NCBI GenBank assembly: GCA_011525915.1
Contig: WYBM01000031.1
Coordinates: 1-50,113 of the forward strand
Source: Ardenticatenaceae bacterium
GTDB lineage: Bacteria; Chloroflexota; Anaerolineae; Promineifilales; Promineifilaceae
Length of the DNA stretch: 50,113 bases
Direction: 5' to 3'
Each line of letters begins with the position of its first letter. Position 1 is the first letter of the stretch. Shown here piece by piece: positions 26,977-36,269 of this stretch. The notes beneath the pieces are model-generated. The model was not told the DNA's origin and searched no databases. It worked only from the letters and a program-made list of their open reading frames with translations. The position numbers were made by a program, and so were the translations under genes.

Positions 26977-27050
26977 TTGTTGTTTCCTTAGCAGTATGCT
27001 AGAATCGCTCCCTGTTTGTAGCGCAATCTTGCATTGCGCTATATTTTTGT
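26977..27050 (+). promoter_or_regulatory. Promoter with an early hairpin-plus-T-run in the leader
   Basis: TTGTTG at 26977-26982 and TAGAAT at 27000-27005 are 17 bases apart. A perfect hairpin follows, TAGCGCAAT (27019-27027) with ATTGCGCTA (27033-27041), then TATTTTTGT. This looks like an intrinsic terminator about 10 bases into a leader of about 125 bases before the LysM gene. It may be an attenuator, the end of an upstream-facing transcript, or a REP-like hairpin. Confidence 0.45.
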
Positions 27051-27135
27051 GGGCTTGTCAACCGATAGAGGTTGCCAAATCCTATACAGAAAGGGGTAGT
27101 ACCGGGAAGAGGACCACCCTGTGGAGGTTTAGAAG

Positions 27136-28866
27136 ATGAAAACAAAATTATTCACGCTGCTGCTGGCGGCCATGACATTGTTCACCGTGCTGAGCGCCGG
27201 CTCAAAAGTGACTGCACAAGAGATTGTCTCCCAAAACTTATTCAAAAATCCGGGCTGGGAAGAAGGGTACTTTAACCAGGATCAGATTGCCCAAATCGCT
27301 GTGCCGAACAGTTGGCGCATGCACTGGTTGGATGGACAGGCCTTTGAAGGCACCAATGGACTGCCTGCTTACCGCCCAGAGACGGTGGTGTGGAACATTA
27401 AAGATGCACCAGAAAATGAACGCTCTATGTTCTTCCGTGATGGCAGCTATACGTTTAAAATTTTTAAGAGCTGGGCGCCGCTCTATGCAGCGCTTTCGCA
27501 GGAAGTAACCGGCTTAGAAGTAGGACGTAAATACCGCATTTCTGCGCCTATTTTTGTAGATATTATTGAAGATTATCAGGGTGGTAAAAAGATACCACCG
27601 GCTGATCCCCGGCAGGGTTTTGTGCGCTTCGGGGCAGGCCCGGTAGGTTCGGCGTGGTTAAACGGTTCACAAATTAATTATAGCCCCTACTGGACGGCCG
27701 AAAACGTCAACCCCTTTTACCAGACCATGCCCATCTTCATCTGGGATTTTGTGGCCACCCAGGCGAACATGACCATCTTTATTGAAATGGGGTCAAAATA
27801 CCCGTTCCGCAACAATGGTTTTTTCATGGATGGGGTGGGTCTGTATGCGCTTAATGAGACGACTGGCGTCACCAACCCCAATCCCGGTACGGGTGGTGGT
27901 AGTGGTGGTGGTAGTAGTGCCCCGATTGCTGCGCCCACACTTCCTCCAGTAGAAGTAACCCCGCGTGAAGATGGTTCCATCGTTCATCTGGTTACCGCTA
28001 ATGATTCTTTCTGGACCATTGCCATTCGTTATGCACCAGTGTTGGAGATGCCGGCGGAACAGGCGCTGCCCTACATTCAAGAGATCAACGGGAACCCGGC
28101 GTTTGTGATTACCGGGCAAGAGTTACTTATTCGGGAGCCAGGCAATTATGTGGATGCTTCCGTGGGCGGTGAAGAGACGGCCGTGTCTGAAACGCCCGCT
28201 GCTGAAGCCACGCCCGCTGCCGAAACCGGCACCGGTGAAGAAGGCCGGGACGAAACCGGGACTGAGGTGATAGTCGTTGAAGGTGTAGATGCTGCCGCTA
28301 CCCCTGAAGCGCCTGCCGAAGAGGCACCCCAACCTCAAGCGCCCGCCGGGGTCTGTGTCTCGGCTTTTGATGATGCCAACGGCAATGGCCAGTTTGACAG
28401 CAGTACGGAAAGGTTAAAATCAGACGCAGCGATTACCCTGTTCAAAGATGGGCAAACCATCTCTACCTATATAACCGATGGGGTCTCCAACGACCATTGC
28501 TTCCAGGATTTGGCGCCGGGCACCTACCAGGTGCAGCTCTACCCTCCCGCCAATTATGTCCCCACGACGGCTGACTCTTGGGCTATCAGCGTCTCTGGCG
28601 GTGTCCTTATTCCGCTGCAATTTGGCATGCAGTTTCAGGAAACGCAGATCACTCAGGTGGCGGCTGTGGATACCAGCCTCAACACAGCCGATAACAGTGC
28701 AGACACGGCCGTTGCCCCGGAAAGCCCTGCGGCCACCGACAAAGCCAGTGCCGCCACCGTGGAAGGCGGCGGCCTCTTCTCTAACCTCGGTGTCATTGTC
28801 ATTATGGTAGCCGTTGTTCTCATTTTGCTGGCGGGTGCCGGTGTGGTGATGCTGCGGCGCGGCTGA
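27136..28866 (+). CDS. Secreted LysM-domain protein with SdrD-B-like domain and C-terminal anchor
   Basis: 576 residues. Signal peptide (about 1-28). The first domain (about 30-245) is beta-rich and carbohydrate-binding-like (NLFKNPGWEEGYFN, MFFRDGSYTFKIFKSW). A Gly/Ser linker leads to a LysM-like domain (about 284-336, HLVTANDSFWTIAIRYA..GQELLI), then an acidic Glu/Ala/Pro linker, then an SdrD B-like/Cna-B-like repeat (SAFDDANGNGQFDSSTE.., GTYQVQLYPPANY), and a terminal membrane helix with RRG. It probably binds peptidoglycan or glycan at the cell surface. GGAGG eight bases upstream supports the ATG at 27136. Confidence 0.82.
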   Translation: MKTKLFTLLLAAMTLFTVLSAGSKVTAQEIVSQNLFKNPGWEEGYFNQDQIAQIAVPNSWRMHWLDGQAFEGTNGLPAYRPETVVWNIKDAPENERSMFFRDGSYTFKIFKSWAPLYAALSQEVTGLEVGRKYRISAPIFVDIIEDYQGGKKIPPADPRQGFVRFGAGPVGSAWLNGSQINYSPYWTAENVNPFYQTMPIFIWDFVATQANMTIFIEMGSKYPFRNNGFFMDGVGLYALNETTGVTNPNPGTGGGSGGGSSAPIAAPTLPPVEVTPREDGSIVHLVTANDSFWTIAIRYAPVLEMPAEQALPYIQEINGNPAFVITGQELLIREPGNYVDASVGGEETAVSETPAAEATPAAETGTGEEGRDETGTEVIVVEGVDAAATPEAPAEEAPQPQAPAGVCVSAFDDANGNGQFDSSTERLKSDAAITLFKDGQTISTYITDGVSNDHCFQDLAPGTYQVQLYPPANYVPTTADSWAISVSGGVLIPLQFGMQFQETQITQVAAVDTSLNTADNSADTAVAPESPAATDKASAATVEGGGLFSNLGVIVIMVAVVLILLAGAGVVMLRRG

Positions 28867-29143
28867 GACGGTAGTTAAGAGAGGCGCGGCCGCCAGGCAG
28901 GTTTTGGCTGGCGGCCGTGGGGGACACTTCCCACGGCCTTGTCCTTATTGTTTGCAACGATAAACAGTAAAAGCCTCCACTACGGAGGCTTTTTTGTTAG
29001 CGTGTACTTCTCGTTGTGTAATCGTTCTCCACACGCCGGGCAGGAATCCCCAGTTTTTCTGAAAATAAGTAACACAGAGGAAACTTATAACCTCCCCAAC
29101 TCATTGATGTACTAATTACCGTTTACCGGACAGGGGTGACAAG
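28867..29143. other. Intergenic region between two envelope genes
   Basis: Contains a GC-rich inverted segment (GGCGGCCG near 28886-28916), the terminator at 28969-28996 and, before 29144, the GGGGTGACAAG ribosome site of the PBP gene. No small gene was seen. Confidence 0.5.
28969..28996 (+). terminator. Rho-independent terminator after the LysM gene
   Basis: AAAGCCTCC and GGAGGCTTT pair perfectly around ACTAC, followed by a run of T. It is about 100 bases after the stop codon. Confidence 0.92.
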
Positions 29144-31948
29144 ATGACACAAAACGAAAAAACACGGCCTATTCTCGCCGCGCAACCATATTACCAGGGA
29201 CCACAATCCTGGCCGCAGCCACAACCTGTGGCCCCACGTCGCCGTGGGCGAAGCTGCCTGGGTTGCATAGGCAAGCTCTTTATAGGTGGCATCTTGTTAT
29301 TGGCCTTCACCATTTTTGCTGGCGTTCTTATTGCCGGCACGCTGGTCTATTCCAACCTCTCCGGCGAAATTGAGGAGGGGATTGCCAAGTTAGACGCTGC
29401 CCGTGATCGGGAAACGTTTGAGACGACTCAGATTTTTGACCGCAATGGCGAACTGCTCTGGGAAATTTTCGGCGAGGGTAAACGCACCAATATCCCCCTT
29501 AGTGAGATTCCCCAAGATTTAATTGAGGCCACTATTGCCGTGGAAGATGATACTTTCTACGAAAATGTGGGCGCCGATGTGCCCTCACTGGTGGCCGCAT
29601 TGGTGGCTAACTTGCGGAATCCTGACGGCCGTCCCGTCGGCGGCAGTACCATCACCCAACAAATTGTGCGCCACATTGTCTTTGATTATGAAGAGCGTGC
29701 GGCCGTTTCCTACAACCGCAAAACCAAAGAGATCATCCTGGCCTGGATCATGAGCCGTGACTATAGCAAAGATGAGATCCTGGAGATGTATCTTAACGAA
29801 ATCTATTACGGCAACCTGGCCTATGGCATTGAAGCCGCCGCCCAAACCTACTTTGACAAATCAGCTACTGACCTGACCATAGGGGAGGCCACTTTATTGG
29901 CCGGGCTGCCGCAAAGCCCGGTGGAGTTGGACCCGCTGCGCAACCTGGAAGGGGCCAAAGAGCGTCAATGGCTGGTGTTGAACCTGATGGTGGGGGATGG
30001 TGTTATCAGCCAGGCCCAGGCTGAGAATGCGTACCAGGAACCCCTCACCTTTGCGGCGCAGGAAGTCAGCCTGATTGCCCCCCACTTTGCTGTGTATGCC
30101 CGCCAACAGTTAGAAGAAATGTTTGGCGCGGAACTGGTAGCCAACGGTGGACTGCGCATCACCACGACATTGGACATGAATTACCAGAAGCTGGCCGAGC
30201 AGTTGACCCGCCAACACGTAGCCGCTGTGGGCCCAGAACACAACCTTACCAACGCGGCGCTGGTGGCCCTGAACCCCAACAACGGCGAAATCCTGGCGAT
30301 GCTGGGCAGTGTTGATTACCATGATGAAGCCATTGACGGCCGTGTCAATGTTACCCTCTCACCGCAGCAGCCCGGCAGCGCCATCAAGCCGCTCACCTAC
30401 GCGGCTGCCCTGTCACCGCTAGGTGATGAAGCGCCCGCCTGGACAGCCGCCGACCTGCTCTGGGATGTTAAAGTGAAATATCCCCAATTTAACGGCGCCA
30501 CATACGCCCCAGTGAACTATGATGGTGCATTTCATGGCCCTATCCGCCTGCGAACGGCACTGGCCAATAGTTACAATGTACCGGCTGTATTAGTACTGCA
30601 AGACATTGGCGTGCCCCGTTTTATGGAGTTTGCCCGGCAGATGGGCATCTCCACCTGGGGGGATGATCCGGCGAACTATGGCCTGTCACTGACCCTGGGT
30701 GGTGGCGAGGTAACGCCGCTTGATCTGGCTGCTGCCTACGCCGTTTTTGCCAATGAAGGGCAAAAGGTAGCTCCGGTTTCTATTCTGCGTGTGCAAAAGA
30801 GCAACGGAGAAGTGCTGTTTGAACAACCACCTCAGGCGGGCGTCCAGGTCATTGACCCGCGTGTCGCCTTTCTCATTAGTGATATTCTGGATGATGACGC
30901 CGCCCGGGCGGCCGCGATGGGGCGCGACAATCCGCTGGCACTGCCCTTCCCGGCGGCGGCCAAAACGGGCACCACAAACGATTTCCGTGATAACTGGACT
31001 ATGGGGTATACGCCAGACCTGGTGGTGGGCGTGTGGACGGGCAACACAGACAACAGCGAAATGGTGAACATCTCTGGGTTAACGGGAGCAGCGCCCTTAT
31101 GGCGCGATTTTATGACGGCCGTCTACGGCAACTATGACTTATTGGCCACCCTGGGGGCAGAGGGGCCGCGTGAATTTACACCGCCTGAAGGGTTAGAGAG
31201 ACGGCCGTTGTGTGCCATTACCTCTATTACCCTGGGTGTGACGGAGTGTACGCCTGCAGGCCAGGAGTGGTTCCTGGTCACGGACAAGGCCAACGAACCA
31301 GCTGCCGATCCCAACCTGGTGCGCTGGGAACAGATCGAACCGGCTGTGTGGCGGGCTGTGGCCGTGCCTCTGCCCCCACTGCCGGCTGAAATCCTGGCGT
31401 CTTCACCTGTAGATGAAGATGCACCACCGCCGCAACTATTCTGCCACTTTGCCCAGGGGGCGAATGTAACGGTGCTGCCTCCAGATGCTCTGCCACAACT
31501 CTTCCTGGCCCCACCACGTAACACCGAAAGCCTAAAAGCGGCTCACGAATGGGCGCAGGCCCATAACGTAACGCTGCTGCCCACCCAAACCTGTACCGAT
31601 GATCTGTTGACCCTGGCGCGTGACCCACACCGCCCGGCCGTTTACCGCATTACCAGCCCAGCGCAGGGAGACAAAGTCAGCGGTGTGCTGCCTATTGTGG
31701 GGACGGCTGACTTTGACCCGCAGGTGGTGCAATTTTACAAAATTGAACTGGGCATCCCCAACGGCAATGGCGGCTATGATTGGGTGACGTTGGGCGATAT
31801 ACACAATACCCCAGTGGTTAATGGTCCGTTAGAAATGCTGCATGCCGATGCCCTGCCGCCCGGCGACTACTTACTGCGCCTTATCGTTGTTCAGGACAGC
31901 AACTACGTCGGTGAGCCGCATACCATTGCTATTACCATTGGTTCGTGA
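29144..31948 (+). CDS. Class A penicillin-binding protein (transglycosylase/transpeptidase)
   Basis: 934 residues, bifunctional peptidoglycan polymerase. One N-terminal membrane helix (about 45-70). The glycosyltransferase GT51 domain has IAVEDDTFYENVGADVPSL with catalytic Glu134 and GGSTITQQ. The transpeptidase domain shows SAIK (Ser412-Lys415), SYN (476-478) and KTG (607-609). The C-terminal region of about 250 residues ends with an Ig-like, penicillin-binding-associated domain (ITSPAQGDKVSGVLPIVGTADF). It implies a peptidoglycan-bearing wall. Confidence 0.94.
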   Translation: MTQNEKTRPILAAQPYYQGPQSWPQPQPVAPRRRGRSCLGCIGKLFIGGILLLAFTIFAGVLIAGTLVYSNLSGEIEEGIAKLDAARDRETFETTQIFDRNGELLWEIFGEGKRTNIPLSEIPQDLIEATIAVEDDTFYENVGADVPSLVAALVANLRNPDGRPVGGSTITQQIVRHIVFDYEERAAVSYNRKTKEIILAWIMSRDYSKDEILEMYLNEIYYGNLAYGIEAAAQTYFDKSATDLTIGEATLLAGLPQSPVELDPLRNLEGAKERQWLVLNLMVGDGVISQAQAENAYQEPLTFAAQEVSLIAPHFAVYARQQLEEMFGAELVANGGLRITTTLDMNYQKLAEQLTRQHVAAVGPEHNLTNAALVALNPNNGEILAMLGSVDYHDEAIDGRVNVTLSPQQPGSAIKPLTYAAALSPLGDEAPAWTAADLLWDVKVKYPQFNGATYAPVNYDGAFHGPIRLRTALANSYNVPAVLVLQDIGVPRFMEFARQMGISTWGDDPANYGLSLTLGGGEVTPLDLAAAYAVFANEGQKVAPVSILRVQKSNGEVLFEQPPQAGVQVIDPRVAFLISDILDDDAARAAAMGRDNPLALPFPAAAKTGTTNDFRDNWTMGYTPDLVVGVWTGNTDNSEMVNISGLTGAAPLWRDFMTAVYGNYDLLATLGAEGPREFTPPEGLERRPLCAITSITLGVTECTPAGQEWFLVTDKANEPAADPNLVRWEQIEPAVWRAVAVPLPPLPAEILASSPVDEDAPPPQLFCHFAQGANVTVLPPDALPQLFLAPPRNTESLKAAHEWAQAHNVTLLPTQTCTDDLLTLARDPHRPAVYRITSPAQGDKVSGVLPIVGTADFDPQVVQFYKIELGIPNGNGGYDWVTLGDIHNTPVVNGPLEMLHADALPPGDYLLRLIVVQDSNYVGEPHTIAITIGS

Positions 31949-31998
31949 GCGATTAACCTGCCAACGACAATTTCTAGCGATGTGGATTAATCTTTGTG

Positions 31999-32030
31999 AC
32001 CTGGCCTGATGTAATGGCCAGGTTTTTGTT
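31999..32030 (+). terminator. Rho-independent terminator after the PBP gene
   Basis: ACCTGGCC (31999-32006) pairs with GGCCAGGT (32016-32023) around a nine-base loop and is followed by TTTTGTT. It lies 51 bases after the stop. Confidence 0.88.
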
Positions 32031-32178
32031 ATACTTCGGCGGGTTGATTCTTATTTCGTAACGGGACAGCCTCTGGGTGGTAGTCACTTCAAACGCACTG
32101 GAACCGGCCATTAACTTTTGGTGAAAGTGACTGTCACCTGTAAAAATCTTATCTCAAACAGAAGTTTAGGAGCTGCAC

Positions 32179-33336
32179 ATGAAGCCTTTACACCAGATCA
32201 TCTGCTTGATCTGTTTTGGAGTTTTACTGACTGCCTGTGGGCAAGATGGGCAGGTGACGCCCACGGCCGTGACCCTTCCCACCCCCACCATGCCACCCAC
32301 CATGCCCCCAACCAACACACCCGCGCCGGAACCCACTGCCACCCATACGGCGGTGGCCGAACCAACGGCCACCGCCACGCTCACGGCCGTGCCCACAGCC
32401 GAAGCTACCGCCACGGCCCAAGAAGTTGAGCTGATCATTCATCAGCCCCAAACTCTGGCGGAACTGCCGGTGGGGCAGGAAGTGACCATCAGTGGTGTTG
32501 TGATGCCACCGCAATCCGGAACCGTTGAGATACAAGTTACGGTCGCCGGTGGTCAGGTCATGACAGCCACCACCGCCACCATAGGCGAAACAGGCAATTG
32601 GGCGGCCATGGTGATGATCCCCCCTAACATTACCGGCCCGGCCGAAGTAACAGCCCAATTTGCCGCCAAGACCGTGACCAATCAGATCACCCTGGTTCCA
32701 GAAAATGCAGCAGATGCCATAACCATTACCATGAATCGACCAAAATCTGGGGCCACAGCCGTGGCCGGCCGTATGCTGCTCTTTGACGGCCGTGTGAATA
32801 ATCCTCTAGGTGAAACTGTTACCATTGCTGTGTTGGACAATGACTGCACTACCACCGCGGCCAGCCAGAGCTTTACAGTGACCGGCGGCAGTTGGATCGG
32901 ATATACTATCATTTCTGCCACCGCTGCTCCTGGTCCAGCCTGTGCCGTGGCTTACACGGGTACACGCGGGCAGGATGTGTGGCGTGAAGCCCGTATCCCT
33001 CTCATCATTGCCCCCGCCGACGATCAAGAAACTGTCATCTTACAACTGGGCAACAACAGTGACCTCCTCTTTAAGGCGGGCGAAACGATATACCTGTTTG
33101 GCATTGCCATCAACGCGCCAGACAATGAAGTGAGCCTTCGCCTGGAATCAGATGATCCATCACGGCCGTCAAGCCTCATCACGTCCGCCTCGGCCTTTGC
33201 CAACCAGTACGGCTTTTGGGAGATTGACCTGGAAATACCCGAAGACGCTGGCGGTATGGCGCTGTTCTATGTCACCATAAGCAGCAATGACCAGAATTAC
33301 CGGGAAATTCGTCTGCCGGTGACCATTCAGGAGTAG
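32179..33336 (+). CDS. Lipoprotein with Thr/Pro/Ala linker and Ig-like domains
   Basis: 385 residues. Signal peptide with lipobox LLTAC (Cys20). A linker (about 26-78) of Thr, Pro and Ala, with recurrent Thr-Ala-Val, leads to a series of beta-sandwich segments (TISGVVMPPQSGTVEIQVTVAGG, then a similar one at VAGRMLLFDGRVNNPLGETVTIAVLD, and a third near 290). These look like three Ig-like/bacterial surface domains. The AGGAG site precedes the ATG at 32179. Function unknown; probably a cell-surface structural or binding protein. Confidence 0.78.
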   Translation: MKPLHQIICLICFGVLLTACGQDGQVTPTAVTLPTPTMPPTMPPTNTPAPEPTATHTAVAEPTATATLTAVPTAEATATAQEVELIIHQPQTLAELPVGQEVTISGVVMPPQSGTVEIQVTVAGGQVMTATTATIGETGNWAAMVMIPPNITGPAEVTAQFAAKTVTNQITLVPENAADAITITMNRPKSGATAVAGRMLLFDGRVNNPLGETVTIAVLDNDCTTTAASQSFTVTGGSWIGYTIISATAAPGPACAVAYTGTRGQDVWREARIPLIIAPADDQETVILQLGNNSDLLFKAGETIYLFGIAINAPDNEVSLRLESDDPSRPSSLITSASAFANQYGFWEIDLEIPEDAGGMALFYVTISSNDQNYREIRLPVTIQE

Positions 33337-33340
33337 ATAG

Positions 33341-33440
33341 TATCAGTTTTCAGTCATCAGTGTCCAGTTTTCAGTGCTGGCCTACCTCTGGAAATAGTCT
33401 ACTGAAAACGGATGACGGACTTCACATGACTGGTGATGGC
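33341..33440. repeat. Interspersed palindromic repeat, CAGTTTTCAGT family, copy 2
   Basis: Starts with TATCAGTTTTCAGTCATCAG and holds the core CAGTTTTCAGTGCTGGCC..ACTGAAAACGG. It begins just after the stop codon of the lipoprotein gene. Copies at 124, 37251, 40053 and 41049 share its core; the copy at 40053 runs in the opposite direction. Confidence 0.72.
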
Positions 33441-33582
33441 CGAGTTTGTAATCCTCTCATAAGATTTTGTTTAGCAAACTGTTATCAGCCACCGGCATAC
33501 TTGCTATAACTGTTTTAGCATCATGTATCCTTTGTCATGAACCAGTACCAAGTGACAAAGCATCAATAGCGAGGTTGGCGAC

Positions 33583-34587
33583 ATGTTAATCAAGAAACGA
33601 TCCGGCATTAAAATTCCTTCTTCAGAAATTACGCCCAAACAATGGTACCTGTCACGGCGGCACTTTATGACCGGCGCTGCTATCACCACTACGGCGGGCT
33701 TGTTGGCCGCCTGTCGCTCCGGCCAGCCTGTTAACACCAGCGGTACGGCCGCCGACAGCCAGGCGGCTGAAGCCGCCGCCACCGCCGGCGTCGTCCCCAC
33801 TGCCGGCCTTATGGTTGATGAATTGGGTGACCCGGTCAACGCTTACAAAGACATCACTACCTATAACAATTACTATGAATTTAATACCACCAAAGACGGC
33901 CCGGCCAAACTGGCTCAGGATTTTCCCACCTCCCCTTGGGAAGTGAAAGTGGGTGGCCTGGTCAAGACCCCCAAAACCTATGGGCTGGAAGAGCTGCTGA
34001 AGTTTGACCAGGAAGAGCGCATTTACCGCTTACGGTGCGTGGAAGCATGGTCTATGGTCATTCCCTGGAACGGTTTTCCACTCGCCAAAATTCTTAACGA
34101 GGTTGAACCTACCGCCGAGGCCAACTATGTGCGGTTTGAGACCATTTTAGACAAAGAGAATATGCCCGGCCAGCGAAGCCCCTTTTTCCCCTGGCCTTAC
34201 GTAGAAGGGTTGACCATTGAAGAAGCCATGAACGACCTGACCATACTAGCTACCGGGTTGTATGGTGAGCCGCTGCTGCCGCAAAATGGCGCCCCTATAC
34301 GGTTGGTGGTACCCTGGAAATATGGCTTTAAGAGCATTAAAGCCATTGTCAAAATTGACCTGGTAGCTGAAATGCCTACCTCTTTGTGGATGGCTTCTGC
34401 ACCGAACGAATATGGCTTCTTTGCGAATGTCAACCCAGAGGTAGACCACCCACGCTGGTCACAGGCCACCGAGCGGCGTATTGGTGAATTGGGCCGGCGC
34501 GCCACCCTACTATTTAACGGGTATGCAGACCAGGTATCTCACCTATACCCTGATGTTGCCTATGATACCAACACAACAGCCAGGTAA
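33583..34587 (+). CDS. msrP: Protein-methionine-sulfoxide reductase catalytic subunit
   Basis: 334 residues, molybdopterin enzyme of the MsrP/YedY family that reduces methionine sulfoxide in envelope proteins. The N terminus carries a twin-arginine motif SRRHFMTG (Arg25-Arg26). It ends in GLLAAC with Cys44, so it may be a Tat-exported lipoprotein. The molybdenum ligand is Cys152 in YRLRCVEAWSMVIPWNGFPL. The ATG follows GAGG upstream. The partner MsrQ is next. Confidence 0.93.
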   Translation: MLIKKRSGIKIPSSEITPKQWYLSRRHFMTGAAITTTAGLLAACRSGQPVNTSGTAADSQAAEAAATAGVVPTAGLMVDELGDPVNAYKDITTYNNYYEFNTTKDGPAKLAQDFPTSPWEVKVGGLVKTPKTYGLEELLKFDQEERIYRLRCVEAWSMVIPWNGFPLAKILNEVEPTAEANYVRFETILDKENMPGQRSPFFPWPYVEGLTIEEAMNDLTILATGLYGEPLLPQNGAPIRLVVPWKYGFKSIKAIVKIDLVAEMPTSLWMASAPNEYGFFANVNPEVDHPRWSQATERRIGELGRRATLLFNGYADQVSHLYPDVAYDTNTTAR

Positions 34588-34589
34588 GG

Positions 34590-34679
34590 GCTGACGATGA
34601 AATAAAATACGGAATTGCATCGTCAGCTTGAAGGAGCGGTAAGGAAGCGGCTTCGTCGCCTTATTTCATTTCCGCTCCT
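34590..34679 (+). promoter_or_regulatory. Two stem-loops between msrP and msrQ
   Basis: GCTGACGATG (34590-34599) pairs perfectly with CATCGTCAGC (34618-34627). AGGAGCGG (34632-34639) pairs with CCGCTCCT (34672-34679). The second stem ends just before the AAGGAAG ribosome site of msrQ, so it may limit translation or mRNA decay between the genes. There is no T run, so it is not a standard terminator. Confidence 0.5.
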
Positions 34680-34693
34680 AAGGAAGTGCAATC

Positions 34694-35380
34694 ATGGCGC
34701 CGCGAGTAGAAACAATGACCAAAACCCGCAAACTTGACCGCAAAAGTACCCAGCAGTTGATGCGTCTAGGCGCGCATATGGCAGCGCTGTATCCGCTGGC
34801 GCTGCTTATCTGGGATTATTATCAGGCTAATTTGGGGGCTGACCCGGTGCGTGAGATCTTGTTGCGTACCGGTGAGCCGGCCCTGGTGTTCCTGATTTTG
34901 TCGTTGGCTGTTACGCCACTTACTATCCTTTTTGGCTGGAAGCAGCTTCACCCCCTGCGCCGTACCTTTGGCCTGTATGGCTTTATGTATGTAGCCTTGC
35001 ATTTTACGACGTTTATCTGGCTGGATTATGGGCTAAATTTACAGTTTATTTGGGATGGGGTGGTAGAACAGAATTTTGTGTTAGTAGGGTTTGCTGCCTT
35101 TTTGCTGCTGCTGCCCCTGGCCATGACTTCCAATAAATGGTCGCAGCGCCGGCTGGGCAAAAGGTGGAAGACACTGCATAAGCTGGTGTATGTGATCATT
35201 TTGCTGGCGTTGATCCATTTCTGGTGGTTGGTGAAAAATGTCTATTATATGCCCTTCTTTTACTCGGCCGTTGTCACTCTGGCGCTGTTGGTACGCTGGC
35301 AGCCAGTGAAACAAAAAGCGCTGCGTTTTCAGCGCCGCTTTCGTAACCGTAAATCCGGGCGTTCGGCGCCAACTTCGTAG
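34694..35380 (+). CDS. msrQ: MsrQ heme-binding membrane subunit
   Basis: 228 residues with six predicted membrane segments, typical of the ferric reductase-like MsrQ/YedZ family. Heme-ligand histidines fit YVALHFTTFIWL (about 98) and LHKLVYVIILLALIHFW (near 160-175). It passes electrons from the quinone pool to MsrP. The ATG follows AAGGAAG. Confidence 0.92.
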   Translation: MAPRVETMTKTRKLDRKSTQQLMRLGAHMAALYPLALLIWDYYQANLGADPVREILLRTGEPALVFLILSLAVTPLTILFGWKQLHPLRRTFGLYGFMYVALHFTTFIWLDYGLNLQFIWDGVVEQNFVLVGFAAFLLLLPLAMTSNKWSQRRLGKRWKTLHKLVYVIILLALIHFWWLVKNVYYMPFFYSAVVTLALLVRWQPVKQKALRFQRRFRNRKSGRSAPTS

Positions 35381-35420
35381 GAACCATTCCCCTGTTTTTA
35401 CGTATAGTCTTTAGTTTTAC

Positions 35421-35477
35421 ACGGCCGTATCCCTGGCAAAACCACTCCTGACACGCCGGGGATACGGCCGTTTTTTT
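35421..35477 (+). terminator. Rho-independent terminator built from ACGGCCGT
   Basis: ACGGCCGTATCCC (35421-35433) pairs with GGGATACGGCCGT (35459-35471), then seven T. The stem end is the genome-wide iterated octamer. It separates msrQ from the two-component genes. Confidence 0.9.
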
Positions 35478-35549
35478 GTCACCACTTCATAACAGGTTGT
35501 GGCCGTTTTGCTACAACGTTAGCCCCTCAAATCTGCTACAATTCCGGCA

Positions 35550-36269
35550 ATGAACGAGCAACCACATATCTTGCTGGTGGATGATGAAGAAGCCATCACC
35601 CGCACCCTGGCGCCCTTTTTGCAGCGGGCCGGTTTTGCCGTAACCGTGGCTGGGAATGGTGAAGACGCCCTGCAGCAGCTATCCAAGCTGCACCCTGATC
35701 TGGTTATTCTAGATGTGCTGATGCCCCGGCTGGATGGCCGCTCTGTTTTGCGCCATCTGCGCCAGAACAATGATTGGACGCCGGTCATTTTGCTGACCCA
35801 GGTGGGTGAGTCGGTCGAGCGGGCAATGGCCCTGGAAGAGGGTGCCGATGACTACCTCAACAAACCGTTTGATCCCCACGAACTGGTGGCCCGTATACGG
35901 GCGGTTTTGCGGCGGGCGCGGCCTGGACAACGGCCGTTGGCGGCTGCTCATAAACTGTCTAGCGGCGAATTAACGCTGGACCGCCACATGCGCCGCGCCT
36001 GGCTGGCTGGGGCAGACGCCACGCTGACCCCTAAGGCTATTGCCTTGTTGGAGTACCTGATGACGCATCCAGATGAATTGGTGACGCGTGAACGGTTGTT
36101 AGACGCCGTCTGGGGCTGGGACTACCCTGCCGGGACACGCACTGTAGACTCACGCATCGCTGAACTGCGCCGTGCGCTGGGGGATGACGCCAACGAACCC
36201 CGGTATATCGAAACCATACCGGGCAAAGGGTACCGGTTTGTGGCCCGCGTTTCAGGGAGCGACGCATGA
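35550..36269 (+). CDS. OmpR/PhoB-family response regulator
   Basis: 239 residues. The receiver domain (1-120) has Asp11-Asp12, phospho-acceptor Asp55 in LVILDVLMPRLDG, Thr83 and Lys105 (LNKPF). The winged-helix DNA-binding domain (about 140-235) has TPKAIALLEYLMTHPDELVTRERLLDAVWGWDY and the typical VDSRIAELRRALGDD. A TACAAT hexamer ends eight bases before the ATG, hinting at a leaderless transcript. The ATGA overlap with the kinase gene marks a coupled pair. Confidence 0.95.
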   Translation: MNEQPHILLVDDEEAITRTLAPFLQRAGFAVTVAGNGEDALQQLSKLHPDLVILDVLMPRLDGRSVLRHLRQNNDWTPVILLTQVGESVERAMALEEGADDYLNKPFDPHELVARIRAVLRRARPGQRPLAAAHKLSSGELTLDRHMRRAWLAGADATLTPKAIALLEYLMTHPDELVTRERLLDAVWGWDYPAGTRTVDSRIAELRRALGDDANEPRYIETIPGKGYRFVARVSGSDA

